DNA from: Strobilurus pachycystidiatus
Lineage: Eukaryota; Basidiomycota; Agaricomycetes; Agaricales; Physalacriaceae
Length of the DNA: 64,000 nucleotides
Assembly: GCA_019915135.1 (NCBI GenBank)
Contig: JAHLMK010000004.1
Location: 2,852,001 to 2,916,000, forward strand
Direction of reading: 5' to 3'
Shown here: positions 46,125 to 59,207 of the stretch, piece by piece
How positions within the stretch are numbered: the stretch's first letter is position 1
Layout of the letters: every line of letters begins with the position of its first letter
The notes under the pieces: generated by a model
What the model was told of the DNA's origin: nothing
Databases searched by the model: none
The model's input: only the letters and a program-made list of their open reading frames with translations
Translations under genes and position numbers: made by a program

Positions 46125-49100
46125 GGCCACCAGTGGGGCCATCAACGCTAAGAATGCCTCTGTCTGCGTGGACATTCTCAAGGAGGCCGCTGAAATTGCC
46201 GAGAATCTCCCTGTCATCAAAGCCGTGGCAGGCATTGTTACGCATCTCATCAAAGTTGTGGACGTACGTGGCTCGTTTATCCTTCGCATTCCGGTCTGTT
46301 TATCCGTATGACAGGAATATGACCAGTGCCGGGAATCCTGGGCGCGTTTGATGACGGCACTTGAGACGCTTTCCACATTCATGGCTGTGTTCGCAAACGA
46401 AGCCTTGATCCAGGACCTTCCATCCGACATGTTTGATGCGTTCAAGCCGCTTGAAGACACACTTGTGGAGATCTTTCTCGCCTGGAGCGAGTTCAACAAC
46501 AAGAACTTCATTGCTGTTGGCTTGGACCGCGATGACCTCAAGCAGAGAGGTGACAAACTTGCAGACAAGTTGTGGAAGACTTTGTATGTCCTCCAGGTAA
46601 GCACATACCAGGTTTGCTTTGCACACAAGTTGATTTTGAGGCCAGAGTAACCAAACCCTGTATGCACGCATTGACAGCGCGCATATTCGAAAGGTACTTG
46701 ATGAGATATGTGTACAGATTGGTACAACAGTCAATCCTCATCATACTACTCAACCGCTCGGTGTCCTTCCGTGTCCGTCTCCCTCAGAGTACTTTGAGGG
46801 GCGAGATGACATGCTTCTGCGGCTCACATCCATCTTTTCCTCGCGTGTGGTGGCGCTCATTGGAGGAGAGACGTCTTCAGCTCGTATGGAGTCTATTCTC
46901 AATATGTTTGTCCAGGATTCCAGAATGCGGTAAGCAGTGTATCCTTTCAAATGTGCCAAATCTCATTCCCCACTACTAGCTTCTCAGGTGTTCACTATGT
47001 GAATGCAAGCTCCAAGGAGCATCTTGAGGCAGATCTCAAGCTATTCAGTGGTGCAGCTGAACTTGGGCCTGCCTGCTCTGCTATTTGTTCAAGGCCTGGG
47101 CTTCTGCTCATTGTTACCAACATCATGGACAGGAATCTTGTTGCCTGTCTTCCACGCTCTCTTGAGCTTTGCATATTATTATGTGGCACAGATCAGACCT
47201 TGGAGATGTCTGCGTCACCGGGACAATCCTGGAAGTTGGATGATCCTGTTGATGATGCGGCTATCATTGAACGGATGAGAGGAGCACTGGTGGTGCCTAT
47301 TGAGAAGAAGAGGCGTGTGGCAACATTGGTGGCAAAAGGTGGCACGGGAAAGACACAAATAGTGACAAAATTTGTAAAAGAGAATCAAGCAAGGTATGTA
47401 TATATTTTCTTTCACTCAATGATCTATAGTTAATTGTGCATTTATAGCTTCTCTGACATTATTTTTGTCAATGCTAGCTCAAGTGAAAAACTAGCACAGG
47501 ACAACAAAATTGTTGAAGAAAAAGTTGGACAGTCTCTCCACAATCATTTGAATAGCAATCTAGATAACTGGCTTGTCATCTTTGACAATGCTGATGATCC
47601 TGCACTTGATTTATCACCCTTTCTCCCCTCTTCTAATCATGGCAATGTGATCATTACAAGTCGCAATGTTGAGGTTCATCTACATGCATCCAAGGATTGT
47701 GATATTTTTGTGCATGACCTTGAGCATGACGCTGCAGTCACTATGCTACTTTCACGTGCCAAAGCTAATATCAATGATTATGCAGCTGCCACAAGTATTG
47801 TTGATGCTTTTGCATGTCATGCCTTGCCAATTGCTATAGCTGGTGGCTATATTGCTTCTAATACTATGTGTTCTATTTCAAGCTATTTTGAGCGTTTTAA
47901 AAACCGTCGCAAAGAGCTTCTTAACTCTAGAGCACGACAGAGTATTGACAGCTATCCAGAGAGTGTTCTTAGTGCATTTCTTCTTAGCTTTGAGCATCTT
48001 TCTGATGATGCAAAGCTTATTATGCAGTTGTGCTCTTTCTATCTCTATGCTGATATTCCCATTGCTATGCTCCGCAATGCTGCAGAGGACTCTTCTGAAC
48101 TTGAACTTTTGGGTGACGAAGCAGTCTCAACAATTGTGAAGGATCTTTTAGAGAAATTTGCTTCATGCTCTATTGATGAAGCAGTTGAAGAAATCATCAG
48201 GCTTTCTCTTGTTACATATGCAACTGAAGGTGAACTGCTTTCATTTCATCCCGTCATTCATGAATGTGTGTCATACACTATAACTCTTCCTCATTTTGAA
48301 GTGAAGCAGACAGCACTTCTTATACTTAGTCGTGGTATGCCTTGGGACGAGTCATCTACTTCATATATTCTCCGGAGATATATTCTTCCACATGCCACAT
48401 ATAGTTGGGATGACAATACCAGTTTGATATATACATGTGAAGCCTTGGCATTGCTTTATAAAGATGCAGGAAAATGGGCAGCAGAGGAATCACTACGTCA
48501 ACGGATAAAAGATGTTCAAGTAAAAGTTCTTGGAAAAGATCACCTAAAGACACTTACTGCAATAGCCCGTCTTGCAGCTACATATCGTTATCAAGAGAAA
48601 TATACAGAGGCAGAGGTATTTGAGAAAGAGGTGCTTGATGCAAGTAAGGTGATTTTGGGGGAGCGTCATCCAAACACGCTTAGTGCAATGGCCAATCTTG
48701 CAGCTACATACCGTCATCAAAGGAAATATGCAGAGGCAGAGGTGCTTGAGAAAGAGGTGCTTGAAGCAAGTAAAGTGATTCTGGGAGAGCGTCATCTAGA
48801 CACACTGGGTGCAATGGGCAATCTTGCAGCTACATATCGTCATCAAGGGAAATATGCAGAGGCAGAGATACTTGAGAGAGAGGTGCTTGAAGCACGCAAG
48901 GTGATTTTGGGGGAGCGTCATTCAGACACGCTTGTTGCAATGTCCAATCTTGCAGCTACATATCGTTATCAAGGGAAATATGCAGAGGCAGAGGTATTTG
49001 AGAGAGAGGTGCTTGAAGCATACAAGGTGATTCTGGGAGAGCGTCACCCAGACACGCTTCTTGCAATGGCCAATCTTGCAGCTACATAGCGTTATCAAAG

Positions 49101-49807
49101 GAAATATGCAGAGGCAGAGGTACTTGAGAGAGAGGTGCTTGAAGCACGCAAGGTGATTCTGGAGGAGCATCATCCAGACACGCTTTCTGCAATGATCAAT
49201 CTTGCATTCACATATTATCGTCAAGAAAAATATACTGAGGCAGAGATACTTGAGGAAGAGGTGCTTGAAGCGAGGAAGGTGATTCTGGGAGAGAATCACC
49301 CCAATACGCTCAAGGCAATGGCCAATCTTGCACTCACATACCATAGTCTAGGAAAACATGTGGATGCAGAAATACTTGAAGCAAGGCAGAAGCTCTTACA
49401 GGCAGATACCTCAGATTAGGAACAATTTGCAATTACATTGTAAATATATATACTAAAATTTGAATTTGTGCAATGTACTGCTCACATTGGCTGAATAATG
49501 AGTCAAACAATCTCTACAGGTATGTATTAGTAAATTCATCATGAAAGGTAGGACTAAATACAGCTAACACTAACCAATTACTTATTCTAATGCTCACAAA
49601 TAATAACATGTGTCGGCATCCTTGTTTGTCCGGCCCATGCATCTATCCTTGGTGGGGTGCTGTAGGCTTACCAACCCCCTGACTGTAGTGTTTTCTTCCT
49701 CCCTGCATCCGTTGCCGCCAAAGCCCCGCCCTCCACATTTCTGGTAACGCCACATGCATCAGTCCGCCATGTCCCTCTGTGCCCGGCTGATTGTGTGTCT
49801 ATGCATC

Positions 49808-50120
49808 ACCCGGGCCTGGATCACACAATGAAAGTGTGATAATTGTCGGAGAGTGCAGAATCCCCCACACCCTGCCACCCTTTCCTGTCAAACGGGCCCC
49901 ACAGCATGCTGCGGTGTATCGGGAGAGCGAAGAGGAATCCCAGTGGTAAGTAGTAGTCGATCTCACCACCACTACAATCTGTGCCCGCCCGTACCAAGTC
50001 GGTATTTATCTCACTGTGACTTGTCATGATTGCAACATGCCATAGAATTGTCTATGTGCATATGTTTTGACGTGGCCCATTTGTTGGGGGGGCGTATCAC
50101 ATTCCAACAAGCCTGGCACT
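49808..50120 (+). repeat. Fourth, partial duplicon start
   Basis: The 3' flank of NLR3 runs into the same opening segment that begins units 1-3 (ATCACCCGGGCC, CACACAATG, then the CCAACAAGCCTGGCACTTACTC stretch). Similarity fades after about 50120. This marks the right end of the array or an old break. Confidence 0.65.
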
Positions 50121-50752
50121 TACTCAAATATACACGCTACATGCTCAGGAGTTGGGCTGCAACCCTGGAAAAGCACACTCAATGAAAGTCTGGCGCGTTA
50201 ACGTACTAGAAGCGTGGTGTGGGGGTCTTTGCCCCCGGTGTGAGCTAGAGTGGGACTGGATTGAGTGCATATGATTGGCACTAGAAGATGTGGCCCATTC
50301 CTTGCGGAAGACTGGAGTGCATAAAGCGTGAGGTTCAAAGTGACAAGTACAGCGCATTCCAACAAGCCTGGCACTTGTATAGAGTCCATGCCAGCTGCAC
50401 ATTGAATCAGGTATCAAAAAAACGCAGTCATAAGAGGTCGTTCGTTATATATAAAGGGTTGCGATACATACACCGCCAAAGTGTCCGAGGGTCAAGAAGA
50501 CAAGCGACGTTGATGTGACTCGGACAAATATGGTAAGTATTATTAGGATATTTGATCAATGCCGGTCGGACGTTGTCGAGCAAGCGTACGGTGGACAGTC
50601 AACATGATATTGGGTAGACATTGCAATAATGATAATGAAATATACATGATTGTAGGCTGATAGGATAAAGAACTGAGAGGCCCTCGACATTGAGCATGAT
50701 AATAGAATGTTGTTGATATTGGATAGTGAAATGGTGTTATACCTGGCACGCC
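50121..50752. other. Spacer right of the duplicon array
   Basis: Contains a second AACAAGCCTGGCACTTG echo near 50360 that resembles 35765-35785, and otherwise nothing I can assign. Confidence 0.4.
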
Positions 50753-51498
50753 TCACCCATTCCACGCCTCTTCCCGGATACGCCTCTCCTTCTCTGGATC
50801 ACACTGCGGCGACGGCGATCTCCATCCCCCTGCAGCAATCTCCGCCTCGAGCTCGTCGTCATCGGATGTTGGGACAACATCTGCGCGGCCGGAATAGCGA
50901 GCGTAATTCTGCTGGAAATAATTGGTAGGCAGGGGCAAAAGCTTGAAGGGCAATGATGGCCATGGGCAGGCATTGTATGATACACATTTGGGATTCACGG
51001 CTGCTGATATCACAGAGGTAGACGTGGTGATGGTGTGAGAGGCTTGGGGGGAAGGTGCAGTGGGATGTTGCTTTGCCCAAGCTTCCTCGAAGGCGCGAAC
51101 TCCCTCGGGATCGGACTGAGTCTCGGAGAATGGTGATCCCAACGGGGCAGACATTGACAATCTGTTGGTCTCCCAGAAGGAGCAGCGGAACGGCTTGAAA
51201 CTATGAGGGGTCAGAGCCCAAGGATGAGAGTTGCGGGGATGGGGTGGTGGAGTAGTAAAGCGGTCGGGATGGGATGCAGCAAGATGCGCCAAGTCACTCT
51301 CAGTGGGAGCGGGAATCTGCTCGCTGTCGGTGGTCACAAACTTGATTTGTATCGTCTGCAATGGGTAAGTCACTGGAGAGAAACAGACACAGAAGGACGC
51401 ACAATGGGTCTGGGATCACAAGGTGTGATGTTGAAGACAAGTGTGATGCCACTTGCGAGGAGAGTGGGCGTAATCTGAGCTGTGTGGAAATGAGACAT
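50753..51498 (-). CDS. Unknown 232-aa protein, two exons
   Basis: Exons 51498-51403 and 51355-50753 give 699 nt (233 codons with stop), donor GTGCGT, acceptor TTGCAG. It starts MSHFHTAQITPTLL. The N-terminal 75 residues have a globular look (GITLVFNITPCDPRPI, TIQIKFVTTD), followed by a Pro/His-rich stretch, FKPFRCSFWETNRL, an acidic segment (SDDDELEAEIAAGG) and a charged tail ending EEAWNG. No known domain recognised. It is divergent from the transposon-type gene starting at 51785, 286 bp away, and is the only undamaged-looking gene right of the NLR array. Confidence 0.6.
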
Positions 51499-52366
51499 CA
51501 AGGCAGTGAATATTGGGGGTAAACTCGCAGAACACACCAATTTAAAGCAGGACTTGGCTGGTCAAAGCTGGCTGGTGGTCGCATTGTTGATCGACCATGA
51601 GGGTCTTTGTCAAGCAAGACCATCAGTGATGTCACAATTTGTTGGTCTTTGTGAACGACCATGGTGTCCTTCTCAGGCCGGCTGGTCTACACTTTGTTCT
51701 CCTTCAAATTGATCGCATTTGCCACAGCACATTCGCCTCACTTGCCTGTGTGATTTCTGAGAGTCTCAGACTGCTGCTCATATCATGCCGACGAAACGAA
51801 AAGAGCTACCGCCTGGTACGTGGTGCTACGTCTATCTACTGGCCAACGGTCTAATATCATTTAGGGATTCAACTTCACCCCCATGATAGAGAATCAGTTG
51901 TGTGCAAGATATGCCATCCAAACAACGCAGAACCTGTCTATATGAAGCGAAGTTCGCTCTCAAATCATCTAAAGGGTGCCGCTCATGCTATATCCATCAC
52001 ACGCAAAGAAGCACGTCAAGAAGAACACCGCGCTGCAGCCGAACGATATATGCAAATGTACCATGGACCTACTGCACTGCCAAACCCGCAATTTCAGCTC
52101 CCAGTGCCTGTTCCTCCACACCCCAGTCTCTTCTCCGAGTCTCAGATGGATACCCCCGTTGCCGATACATTCGAATCTATGCCAGAATTTCCATGGCAAA
52201 CTTCGCAGGTTCCCACTCTTCTAGAGCCGGACGTGGCCGTGACACTTTCGAGCGATATTGAGGATCGTCTTGCTGAGCAATTTTGCGCCCTAATGCTTCA
52301 CACGCAGCACATTGATGAATTTGGCATTGACGAGGATGATGAGGATGAGGACATTGCTCGGGAATA

Positions 52367-52785
52367 TGTCAGCGTCGGGCCTATTCGTCTGTAGCGAGGG
52401 CGCACGAGGCAACGACTGGAGAGCAGTGTAAGAGGTAGTGTATTGAATCCCGGGGGAAAGACAACGGTTCTCTGAAGAACTACTCTACTGACTACTGACC
52501 CTTTTATACATTTCCCGACGCCCGACGCCCGATGGGCGCAGGTGCGCTTATCTGACTCATTCCCAAGTCATCGCACGAGTCATCGCGCCATCCCGCCTGT
52601 GATTGGTCGGGAGCGCGCCCTATCCCGCCCGATCCCGCTTTCCCGTCGGCCGAGCTCCGCCACCATGTGCTACCAGCGGACGGCCGTCGGATAGATCCCG
52701 ACGATGGGGGCAATAGCGTCGCTCCCGCCCGCGCGGACGCCGTCCTCGCTTGGCGCGGCGCTTGTGGCGCAGTCGAGTCATGATA
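52367..52785 (-). repeat. Family C 3' LTR
   Basis: Plus strand begins TGTCAGCGTC and ends TCATGATA. The terminal CA expected from the 5' copy (TCATGACA) has mutated to TA. A polypurine tract (TTGAAGAGGGGATAT on the minus strand) abuts it at 52786-52800. The pol frame runs through the tract into this LTR, stopping at 52504. Confidence 0.9.
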
Positions 52786-52935
52786 ATATCCCCTCTTCAA
52801 GGCGCATGTCCTCATGACGCGAATCTTAGCGCGACGTTGCGATTGGGGTTGACTCCCTGCTGGTAGGACGTCGGCTATGATCCCTTTGCTCCGCTTGTAA
52901 GCCCGGAGGAGAGCCGGTGCTTGGATATCCGCTTC

Positions 52936-53781
52936 TGTTACGACCTGGTCCCGCCGTGACATGGACTCGCTCATGAGAGACTACCCCTGTAGTCAACCCA
53001 TAGCTTTCCTGCGAGCGTACCACGTACATCCTCGTATTGTGCTCGACTGGTCGTACTGCACCAGTCGTAGGGTCCCTCGACGGTCGCACATCCATCTCGT
53101 CAGAGACCGAGATACCGTAGGAACCTAATCCCAAGGTACAAGGCTCGCCGCCGGACCTAGTCCCAGGTGTGGCGTCGGGGAGCCTTCTCTCGTCGGAATC
53201 AACGACGTTGACGGAGGTATCGAAGGGAGACATGTGGGTGAGTCCTACCACGGAGAGCTCAGAGTGCCCAACGGAGTTGTATGGGGGAAAACTGGTTAAG
53301 GACGAAGTCTGAGTAACTAGTACAGCGTTGTCTCTGTATTTATACTAATCCCATGCTTGCTCACCGTCCCTCTTCTCGAAGCTTCTACCACATACTCCCG
53401 ATGCGTCGGGAGTGGTCCGACGCTGCGGATGACGGAGATCCCGACATCCCGATGACCGCCCGACAGATCGATGACCGCCCATTGGTCGGGAAGGCGGGTT
53501 TGGTCGGGTACCGACTCCCGCCTGACTCACGCGGCCTAAGTATATTCCCGGGGTGTCTCACACCATGTGTGCTTGCTCCAAAGTGTATCCGGAAGGGCGG
53601 GAAGCCCGACAAGGGCGGGACTTCAGGATCCCGGTTCTGTCGCCATAAGGGATCGAACTCTCAACCCCTTGATATATCTCTCGGCATCTTCCGGTGTGGC
53701 GCTGGTACGTGTAGCCGTAGTATCAGGACGCCAAAGACCAAAGTGGAGGGCCTTGATCTATGGTGAGGCCACATCATGACA
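52936..53781 (-). repeat. Solo LTR, family A, nested in pol
   Basis: TGTTACGACC to CATCATGACA on the plus strand (846 bp), reading minus. Perfect 5-bp duplication GCTTC at 52931-52935 and 53782-53786. It lies just after the chromodomain codons (ENTWTYEA), and pol continues in frame on the far side. Confidence 0.9.
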
Positions 53782-55760
53782 GCTTCGTACGTCCAAGTAT
53801 TTTCCTCCAAGGGGTACCCCTTCCATTTGAGGAGGTATTGGGTTCGCCCACGGAACTTCTTGTGCCCTACGATCTTCTCGACCTCCCACTGTTCCTCGTC
53901 ATCCACGATGACGGGGTCGGGTCGCGTATAGGTCTGGTGAGGGAGTCCTTCGACGTAGGGACGGAGATAGACCGTGTTGAAGACGTTGTGTATTTTGAAC
54001 AAGGAGGGGAGCTGGATGCGGTACGACGCACTACCAATCTTCTTCAGAACTTTGAAAGGCCCGTATCGTTTATCGGCGAGTTTCATGGAGGGGCGGTCGA
54101 TCTTGAGATTGGTAGTTTCGAGAAGTACTTTGTCTCCGACCTTGTAGTCCGGGTCCGGTCTCCGTTTCTCGTCGTAAAACCTCTTCATAGTAGCGGCGGC
54201 GGCCGTCAGAGCGGCGCGGGCTTCCTCTCGAGCCTTGTCTAAACGAGTGACAAACTCGTCCGCGCTCTCGTTCCGAGTGGCAGTACGGAGTTCCGTTCCT
54301 CGAAGGGGATTGATGCCGTACATCAGTTGAAAGGGAGATTTTTTCGTAGACGAGCTGGCTTTGTCGTTGTAGGAGAATTCAGCTTGGGATAGCCAGGATG
54401 CCCAGTCATTCTGTTGGTGGTTGGTGAAGACGCGGAGGTACTGTTCCAGTTCCTGATTGATACGTTCCGTCTGTCCGTCCGTCTGTGGATGATACGCGGT
54501 GGACGCTCGTTGTTTGACGCCAAGTCCTTGGTATAATGCCGTGGTGAATTGGCCCACGAATTGGCCTCCTCGATCGCTGATGACACTTATAGGGAACCCG
54601 AAGTCCTTCCAGACGTGGTCCTGGAACAGCCTTGCTGCTCCTTCTCCCGTGATGTGGGTGGTGGTGGGCATGAACCTCGCCATTTTTGTAAATCGGTCAA
54701 CCACCACCATGATGGAGTCGTATCCGAGGAATTCGGGGAGTTCGACGATTAGGTCGACGCTGATATGCTGCCATGGTGCCAAGGGGATTTCGTTAGGTTG
54801 TAGTTGTCCGACTTTGAGTTGTCGGGACGATTTGGTTCGTTGGCAGTCGAGGCATCCATTGCAATAGCGCGCCACGTCTGCGTAGAGTCCGGGCCACCAG
54901 TAGTTCCGTAGCACCAACTCCGTCATTCGGAACCGTCCCGGGTGGCCTGCTATCGCGGTGTCGTGGTGTTGCCGCATGATTCGTTGGCGTAGCGTGCGGT
55001 TGGCCGCGACATAGAGCAGTCCTTCCTTGGTAACGTATCCTCCCTTATCTTCTACGGTCTTTCCGATCATCTTCTTCACTTTCTCTTCCCATTCGTCCTT
55101 TGCGGCAATTATCCGGTCCATAAAGTCGTTCCCCTCGGTGGCGATCGTGACTTCATCTATTGCCCGAATATGGCTATAATCGTCAATCAAGATCGGGGTG
55201 GTGAAGATGCGGCTGAGGTATTCCTTTTTGAGTAACACGGTGTCGCGATTGTCGTCCGCCCCCCTCTCATGTCCTTGTCGTCTCGACAAGAGATCGGCCT
55301 TCTTGTTCTGCGCCCCCGGGCGGTGAACCAGCGTGAAGTTGTACTCTGCCAGGTCGAGTGACCAACGAGCTTGGCGGCGATTAAGCTTCTTGGCCTGCAT
55401 GAACACCTCGAGATTCTTGTGATCCGTCAGGATGAGGGTTGGCTCCGGTGCCCCAAGAACGTAATGCCTCCAGTCGGCTAGGGCTCTCATGATGGCCAAC
55501 ATTTCTTTGTCGTGTATGTCGTAGTTGCGTTCCGCGGGACTCAGGGATTTGGACATGAATGCGATGGGGACCGTCTTGCCCTCTTGTTCTTGGCTCAAGA
55601 CGCCGCCCGTCGCGAATTCGGATGCGTCCACCTCAATGCGGTACTGTCCGGTTTGCGTCGGAAAGTGCAAGATGGGTTCCGAAGTGATTCGTTCCTTCAG
55701 ATCCTGGAAGGCTTTCTCATCTGTGTCCCCCCACTTCCAGGGGATGTCTTTCTTGGAGAG

Positions 55761-57318
55761 TGTCATGACTCGGTCGCGGACCCGTCACGAGATCGCGCAC
55801 AAGCCGTAGACTGGATACGCCACACGGAAATAGGATTCATTCTGAACGACATGTCGCGCCATCACGGGGATTACCGAGGAATCTCGATCAGGTCGCTAGA
55901 ACATCCCGTCGCGCCCGAAGGACTGGACCGACGTCGCATCCGTCAGCGAGCCATGGCTGTAGTATTTTGCCTTTTCTTCCTGGCTGTAGCCAGAAGAACC
56001 TGATTTATCTAACGTGGCACTAGCCAGGAAGCCTAGCGGAGTGTCGTATTGAAAGTCGGCTGACTCAGCAATCAGGGATATTTATATTAAAATATAATCT
56101 ACTTAATAATAACATCAATTAAGCATCGTGATTTATTTAACAATATTATCACATATTCATACAACAGTAGGAGTTATTTGATGTCATGATATCTAGTTTT
56201 GCATTTTGAAGCAGCCACAGAGTAGGACAATTACCATAATAGGCAGCCCATAAAATCAATTAATTTCCTATTTATTATTTTCTCATCATTCTTCCCCTCA
56301 TAGAAAAACGTTTTCAAACCCCCGAGACAACCCTAACCAACCCTAACCTAACCCTAACCGGTCTACATTAGACACTATTCTAAATCAGACTTAGGTTGCT
56401 CATCGCAACCTAAGCCTTTATATACAATAACACAAGGTTAATTATGTAATTGAATATTTAAGTGTATTAATACTGATCACATGACTTTAACCTAACCTAT
56501 CACATGACTTCGTAGTGGTTTCATCTGTCTGGCTCTAGCCAGGCTCCTGGCTTTGCCAGGGAGGATAAATCAGCTTCTTGTGGCTACAGCCAGGAGTTTA
56601 TAGAAATTGCTACAGCTACAGGTGCGTCAGCCGTCCCTCCCTATTCCCGCCATTCCGCACGATGACGCGCCATTCAATCGAGAAGTGACTCGACAGCCGT
56701 TATCTTCTAATCAGTCCCGCATGGCGCGGGCGGCGGCCCGCCCCATCGCGCCTTATCCCGCCCATCGTCCAATCAATGGTGCTCGATCCGGCGCGCACTC
56801 TCGGCCTCATCGGAAGTACCATGCGCGACCGCAGTATACCGTTCCCGACGCGTTGGGAGCGCTCCCGACAGAACCTTCGAGAAGGGAATTACCCGCTATG
56901 AGATTGGCGTATAAATACAGGCGCTCTCTGTAGTAGATAGGTAGACTTCGTCCTTATCAAGTTTCCGTCCGCATTCTCTTGCCGGATACCCTGACTCCCT
57001 CCGAGCAAGGGCTTCCCCCTTCGCCTCCCCTCGGCAAACCTCAGTGTGGTCCCTCGTTCCTAAAGAGAGGATACATGTGCGCCACACCTCGAACCGTGTC
57101 CGGCATGCAGCGCGACACCAGGAGACGGGGTCTCCAAGGTGTCCACTCTCCCGACGATACAAAGGAACAACCGCCGAGGGATTCCGCGACCCATCCCGAA
57201 CGGTCGATCGAACAAGCTCCGGAGGTATGCGTGTTGTGCCCGCAGGAAAGCCACGGTTGGGGCGTAGAGACGTACCATTGTGAGCAAGTCCATGTCACGG
57301 CAGGATCAGGTCGTAACA
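55761..57318 (+). repeat. Solo LTR, family A, nested in pol and enlarged by an insert
   Basis: Starts TGTCATGACTCGG, ends GGTCGTAACA, with GAGAG at 55756-55760 and 57319-57323. At 1558 bp it is about 700 bp longer than the other family A LTRs. The surplus matches the MITE-like block at 55950-56622. Confidence 0.88.
55950..56622. mobile_element. AT-rich MITE-like insert with telomere-like repeats
   Basis: The ends are imperfect inverted repeats of about 50 bp, sharing CTGTAG, CCTGGCTGTAGCCA and TGATTTATC, and contrast sharply with the GC-rich LTR around them. Inside, 56331-56359 reads as variants of CCCTAA in tandem (CCCTAACCAACCCTAACC). No clear target duplication found, so the exact ends are uncertain. 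Confidence 0.6.
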
Positions 57319-59207
57319 GAGAGGGAGTGAAGGGGTTTTGCAACCTGTGCAAACTCCTCGATGAACCGTCGATAGAAATTGGCGAATCCGAGGAAGGATT
57401 GGACCTCCTTGACGGTTCTGGGTGTGGGCCACGCCCTAACACCCTCGACCTTGACAGGGTCCATGCGGAACTGTCCGTTCCCTACAATCAGTCCCAGGTA
57501 CTCCACTTCCGATTTCTCAAAATTGCATTTGGATCCTTGTACGCTGAGATTGTTGTCTTGAAGGATGCGTAAGACTTCCTTCATAACCTGGCGATGCTTG
57601 TCGATGCTCTCGGTGAACACCAGGATATCGTCCATGTATACGATCACCTTGCCGCGCAAGATGAGGTCGTGGAACAGGTCGTTCATCATGGTTTGGAATG
57701 TCGCCGGACTATTCGTTAGCCCAAAGAACATGACCAGAGGTTCGAAGAGTCCTCGGTTGGTGATGAAGGCGGCCTTAGGCTCGTTGCCTTCGACGATCCG
57801 TACATTGTTGTACCCCCACCGAACGTCTAGTTTAGAAAATAGCTTGGCGTTTCGGAGCTTGTGGAGAACGTCGGAGAGGAGGGGAAGGGGGTACGAGTTC
57901 TTCACCGTCATGGTGTTGAGCTGACGATAGTCCTGAATAGGACGGAGGCGCCCGTCTTTCTTCTTGACGAAGAAGAAGGGTGAGGCGTAGGGGGATTTAG
58001 AGACGCGAATTCTCCCTGATTGGAGATACTCTTCTGAATTTGTCGAGTTCGACTTGTTCGGAGGGGGCAAGGGGGTATATCTTCCCTTTGAACTCTCTCG
58101 CGTCGGGTTTGAGTTTGATAGCATGGTCCCACTTCCTACGTTCCGGCAACCGATCGAACTCGGTTTTCTCGAACACCCGTCGGAATTCCTCTAAATATTG
58201 CGGGGGAACGAGTTCCTCTAAGGGCACCTCGCCCTTAGTCTTCGCTTGATCCCCCGCTAATTGGGTTGACTTAGTGGCGAAAGCGCAAATTCGCTCCGCG
58301 TCGAGACCTCTCTGCTCGTACCGACTCTGTGGAGTGTTCCACATTTTGACGACGAGAATCCGGTCTCCCTCCTCGAGGTCTTCTTCATCTTCTTCTCGCC
58401 ATACGCGGCGAGCCTGGCGTCGTTGACACTCTGGCAGACACCTCGTGAACGCCAAGGTTCCTTTGACCCAGTCGACTTCGGGATTGTGCTTTTTCAGCCA
58501 CTCGTACCCCAGGATGATGTCGACGTCTCCGGTGTTGGTCACCGCAAACGTGAAAACGTCTTTGTGTTCGTTGTCGGTTACGACCCGTAGATCCACGATC
58601 TGCTCTATCGGCCCATTATTATTGGGGGTTCCATCGACATTTGACACGGCGATGGGGCGTGATAGTCGTTGGGTGTCCATTCCTTCGTTTTCGGCGAAGT
58701 CTCGATTGACATAAGCTCCGGTAGCTCCGGAGTCGATGAGGGCGACCACAGTGAGAGCTTGGCCGCTGTTCAGGAATTTGAGGGTGATAGGGATTTTCAT
58801 ACAACGCCCCGGGCGTGTAGATCGAATCCAGCGGCGAGGCCGTCGAAATTCCTGGATAGCCGCTTGAGCGTGGCGGGAGTCCATGCCTAAGATATCTTGG
58901 ACCGCGTCTGGGGTGACCTCAATTTCCCTATCGGTCCGGGCGTATTTCCGGAGCACTTTGAGGGCTTGTCGGGGATTGACCTGCATTTCATGCCAGATGA
59001 AGGGGAGGGTTCCGCGGATGTGCTTGATGGGTTTGATCCGCGAACTTCCTTTTTTGGTTATTTTATTCTTTCTTTCACGCGAGGGTTTTGGTTCGTCGAA
59101 GTCCATGGAATCGGATTGTTCGTCATTACTGTCACTGGGTTCAACAAGTAGACTACTGAATCGATTGGTCCATGGACCCGAGGAAGGGGGACTGGAAGAC
59201 TCGCTCT

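Larger units (their letters stand above)
40887..49419 (+). pseudogene. NLR3: NLR interrupted by an LTR element and a TAG codon
   Basis: Exons 40887-41067, 41115-41276 continued at 46130-46263, 46315-46596, 46646-46929, 46980-47393 and 47448-49419. Without the insertion, exon 2 is 296 nt, the same as in NLR1. Domains as in NLR1: helical N-terminus, GGETSSAR degenerate site, GGTGKT, LVIFDN, ALPIA, then 7 TPR units. The LTR element enters after the codons for LQRLAKA. TPR unit 5 has TAG at 49087-49089 where sister units have TAT. So two independent lesions silence it; ignoring both, the frame would give 1142 residues. It carries one codon more than NLR1 in exon 5 (DDAAIIER). Confidence 0.82.
35464..49807 (+). 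repeat. NLR duplicon, unit 3 (~14.3 kb including an LTR element)
   Basis: Same order again. Subtracting the 4848-bp element and its 5-bp duplication leaves about 9.5 kb. Similarity to the other units runs from the 3' flank of NLR2 through NLR3. Confidence 0.75.

Noticed and set aside
52504..52974. Separate gene at the left end of the chromovirus
   Set aside because: It is the pol C-terminal tail read through the polypurine tract into the LTR, with its start contributed by a nested solo LTR.
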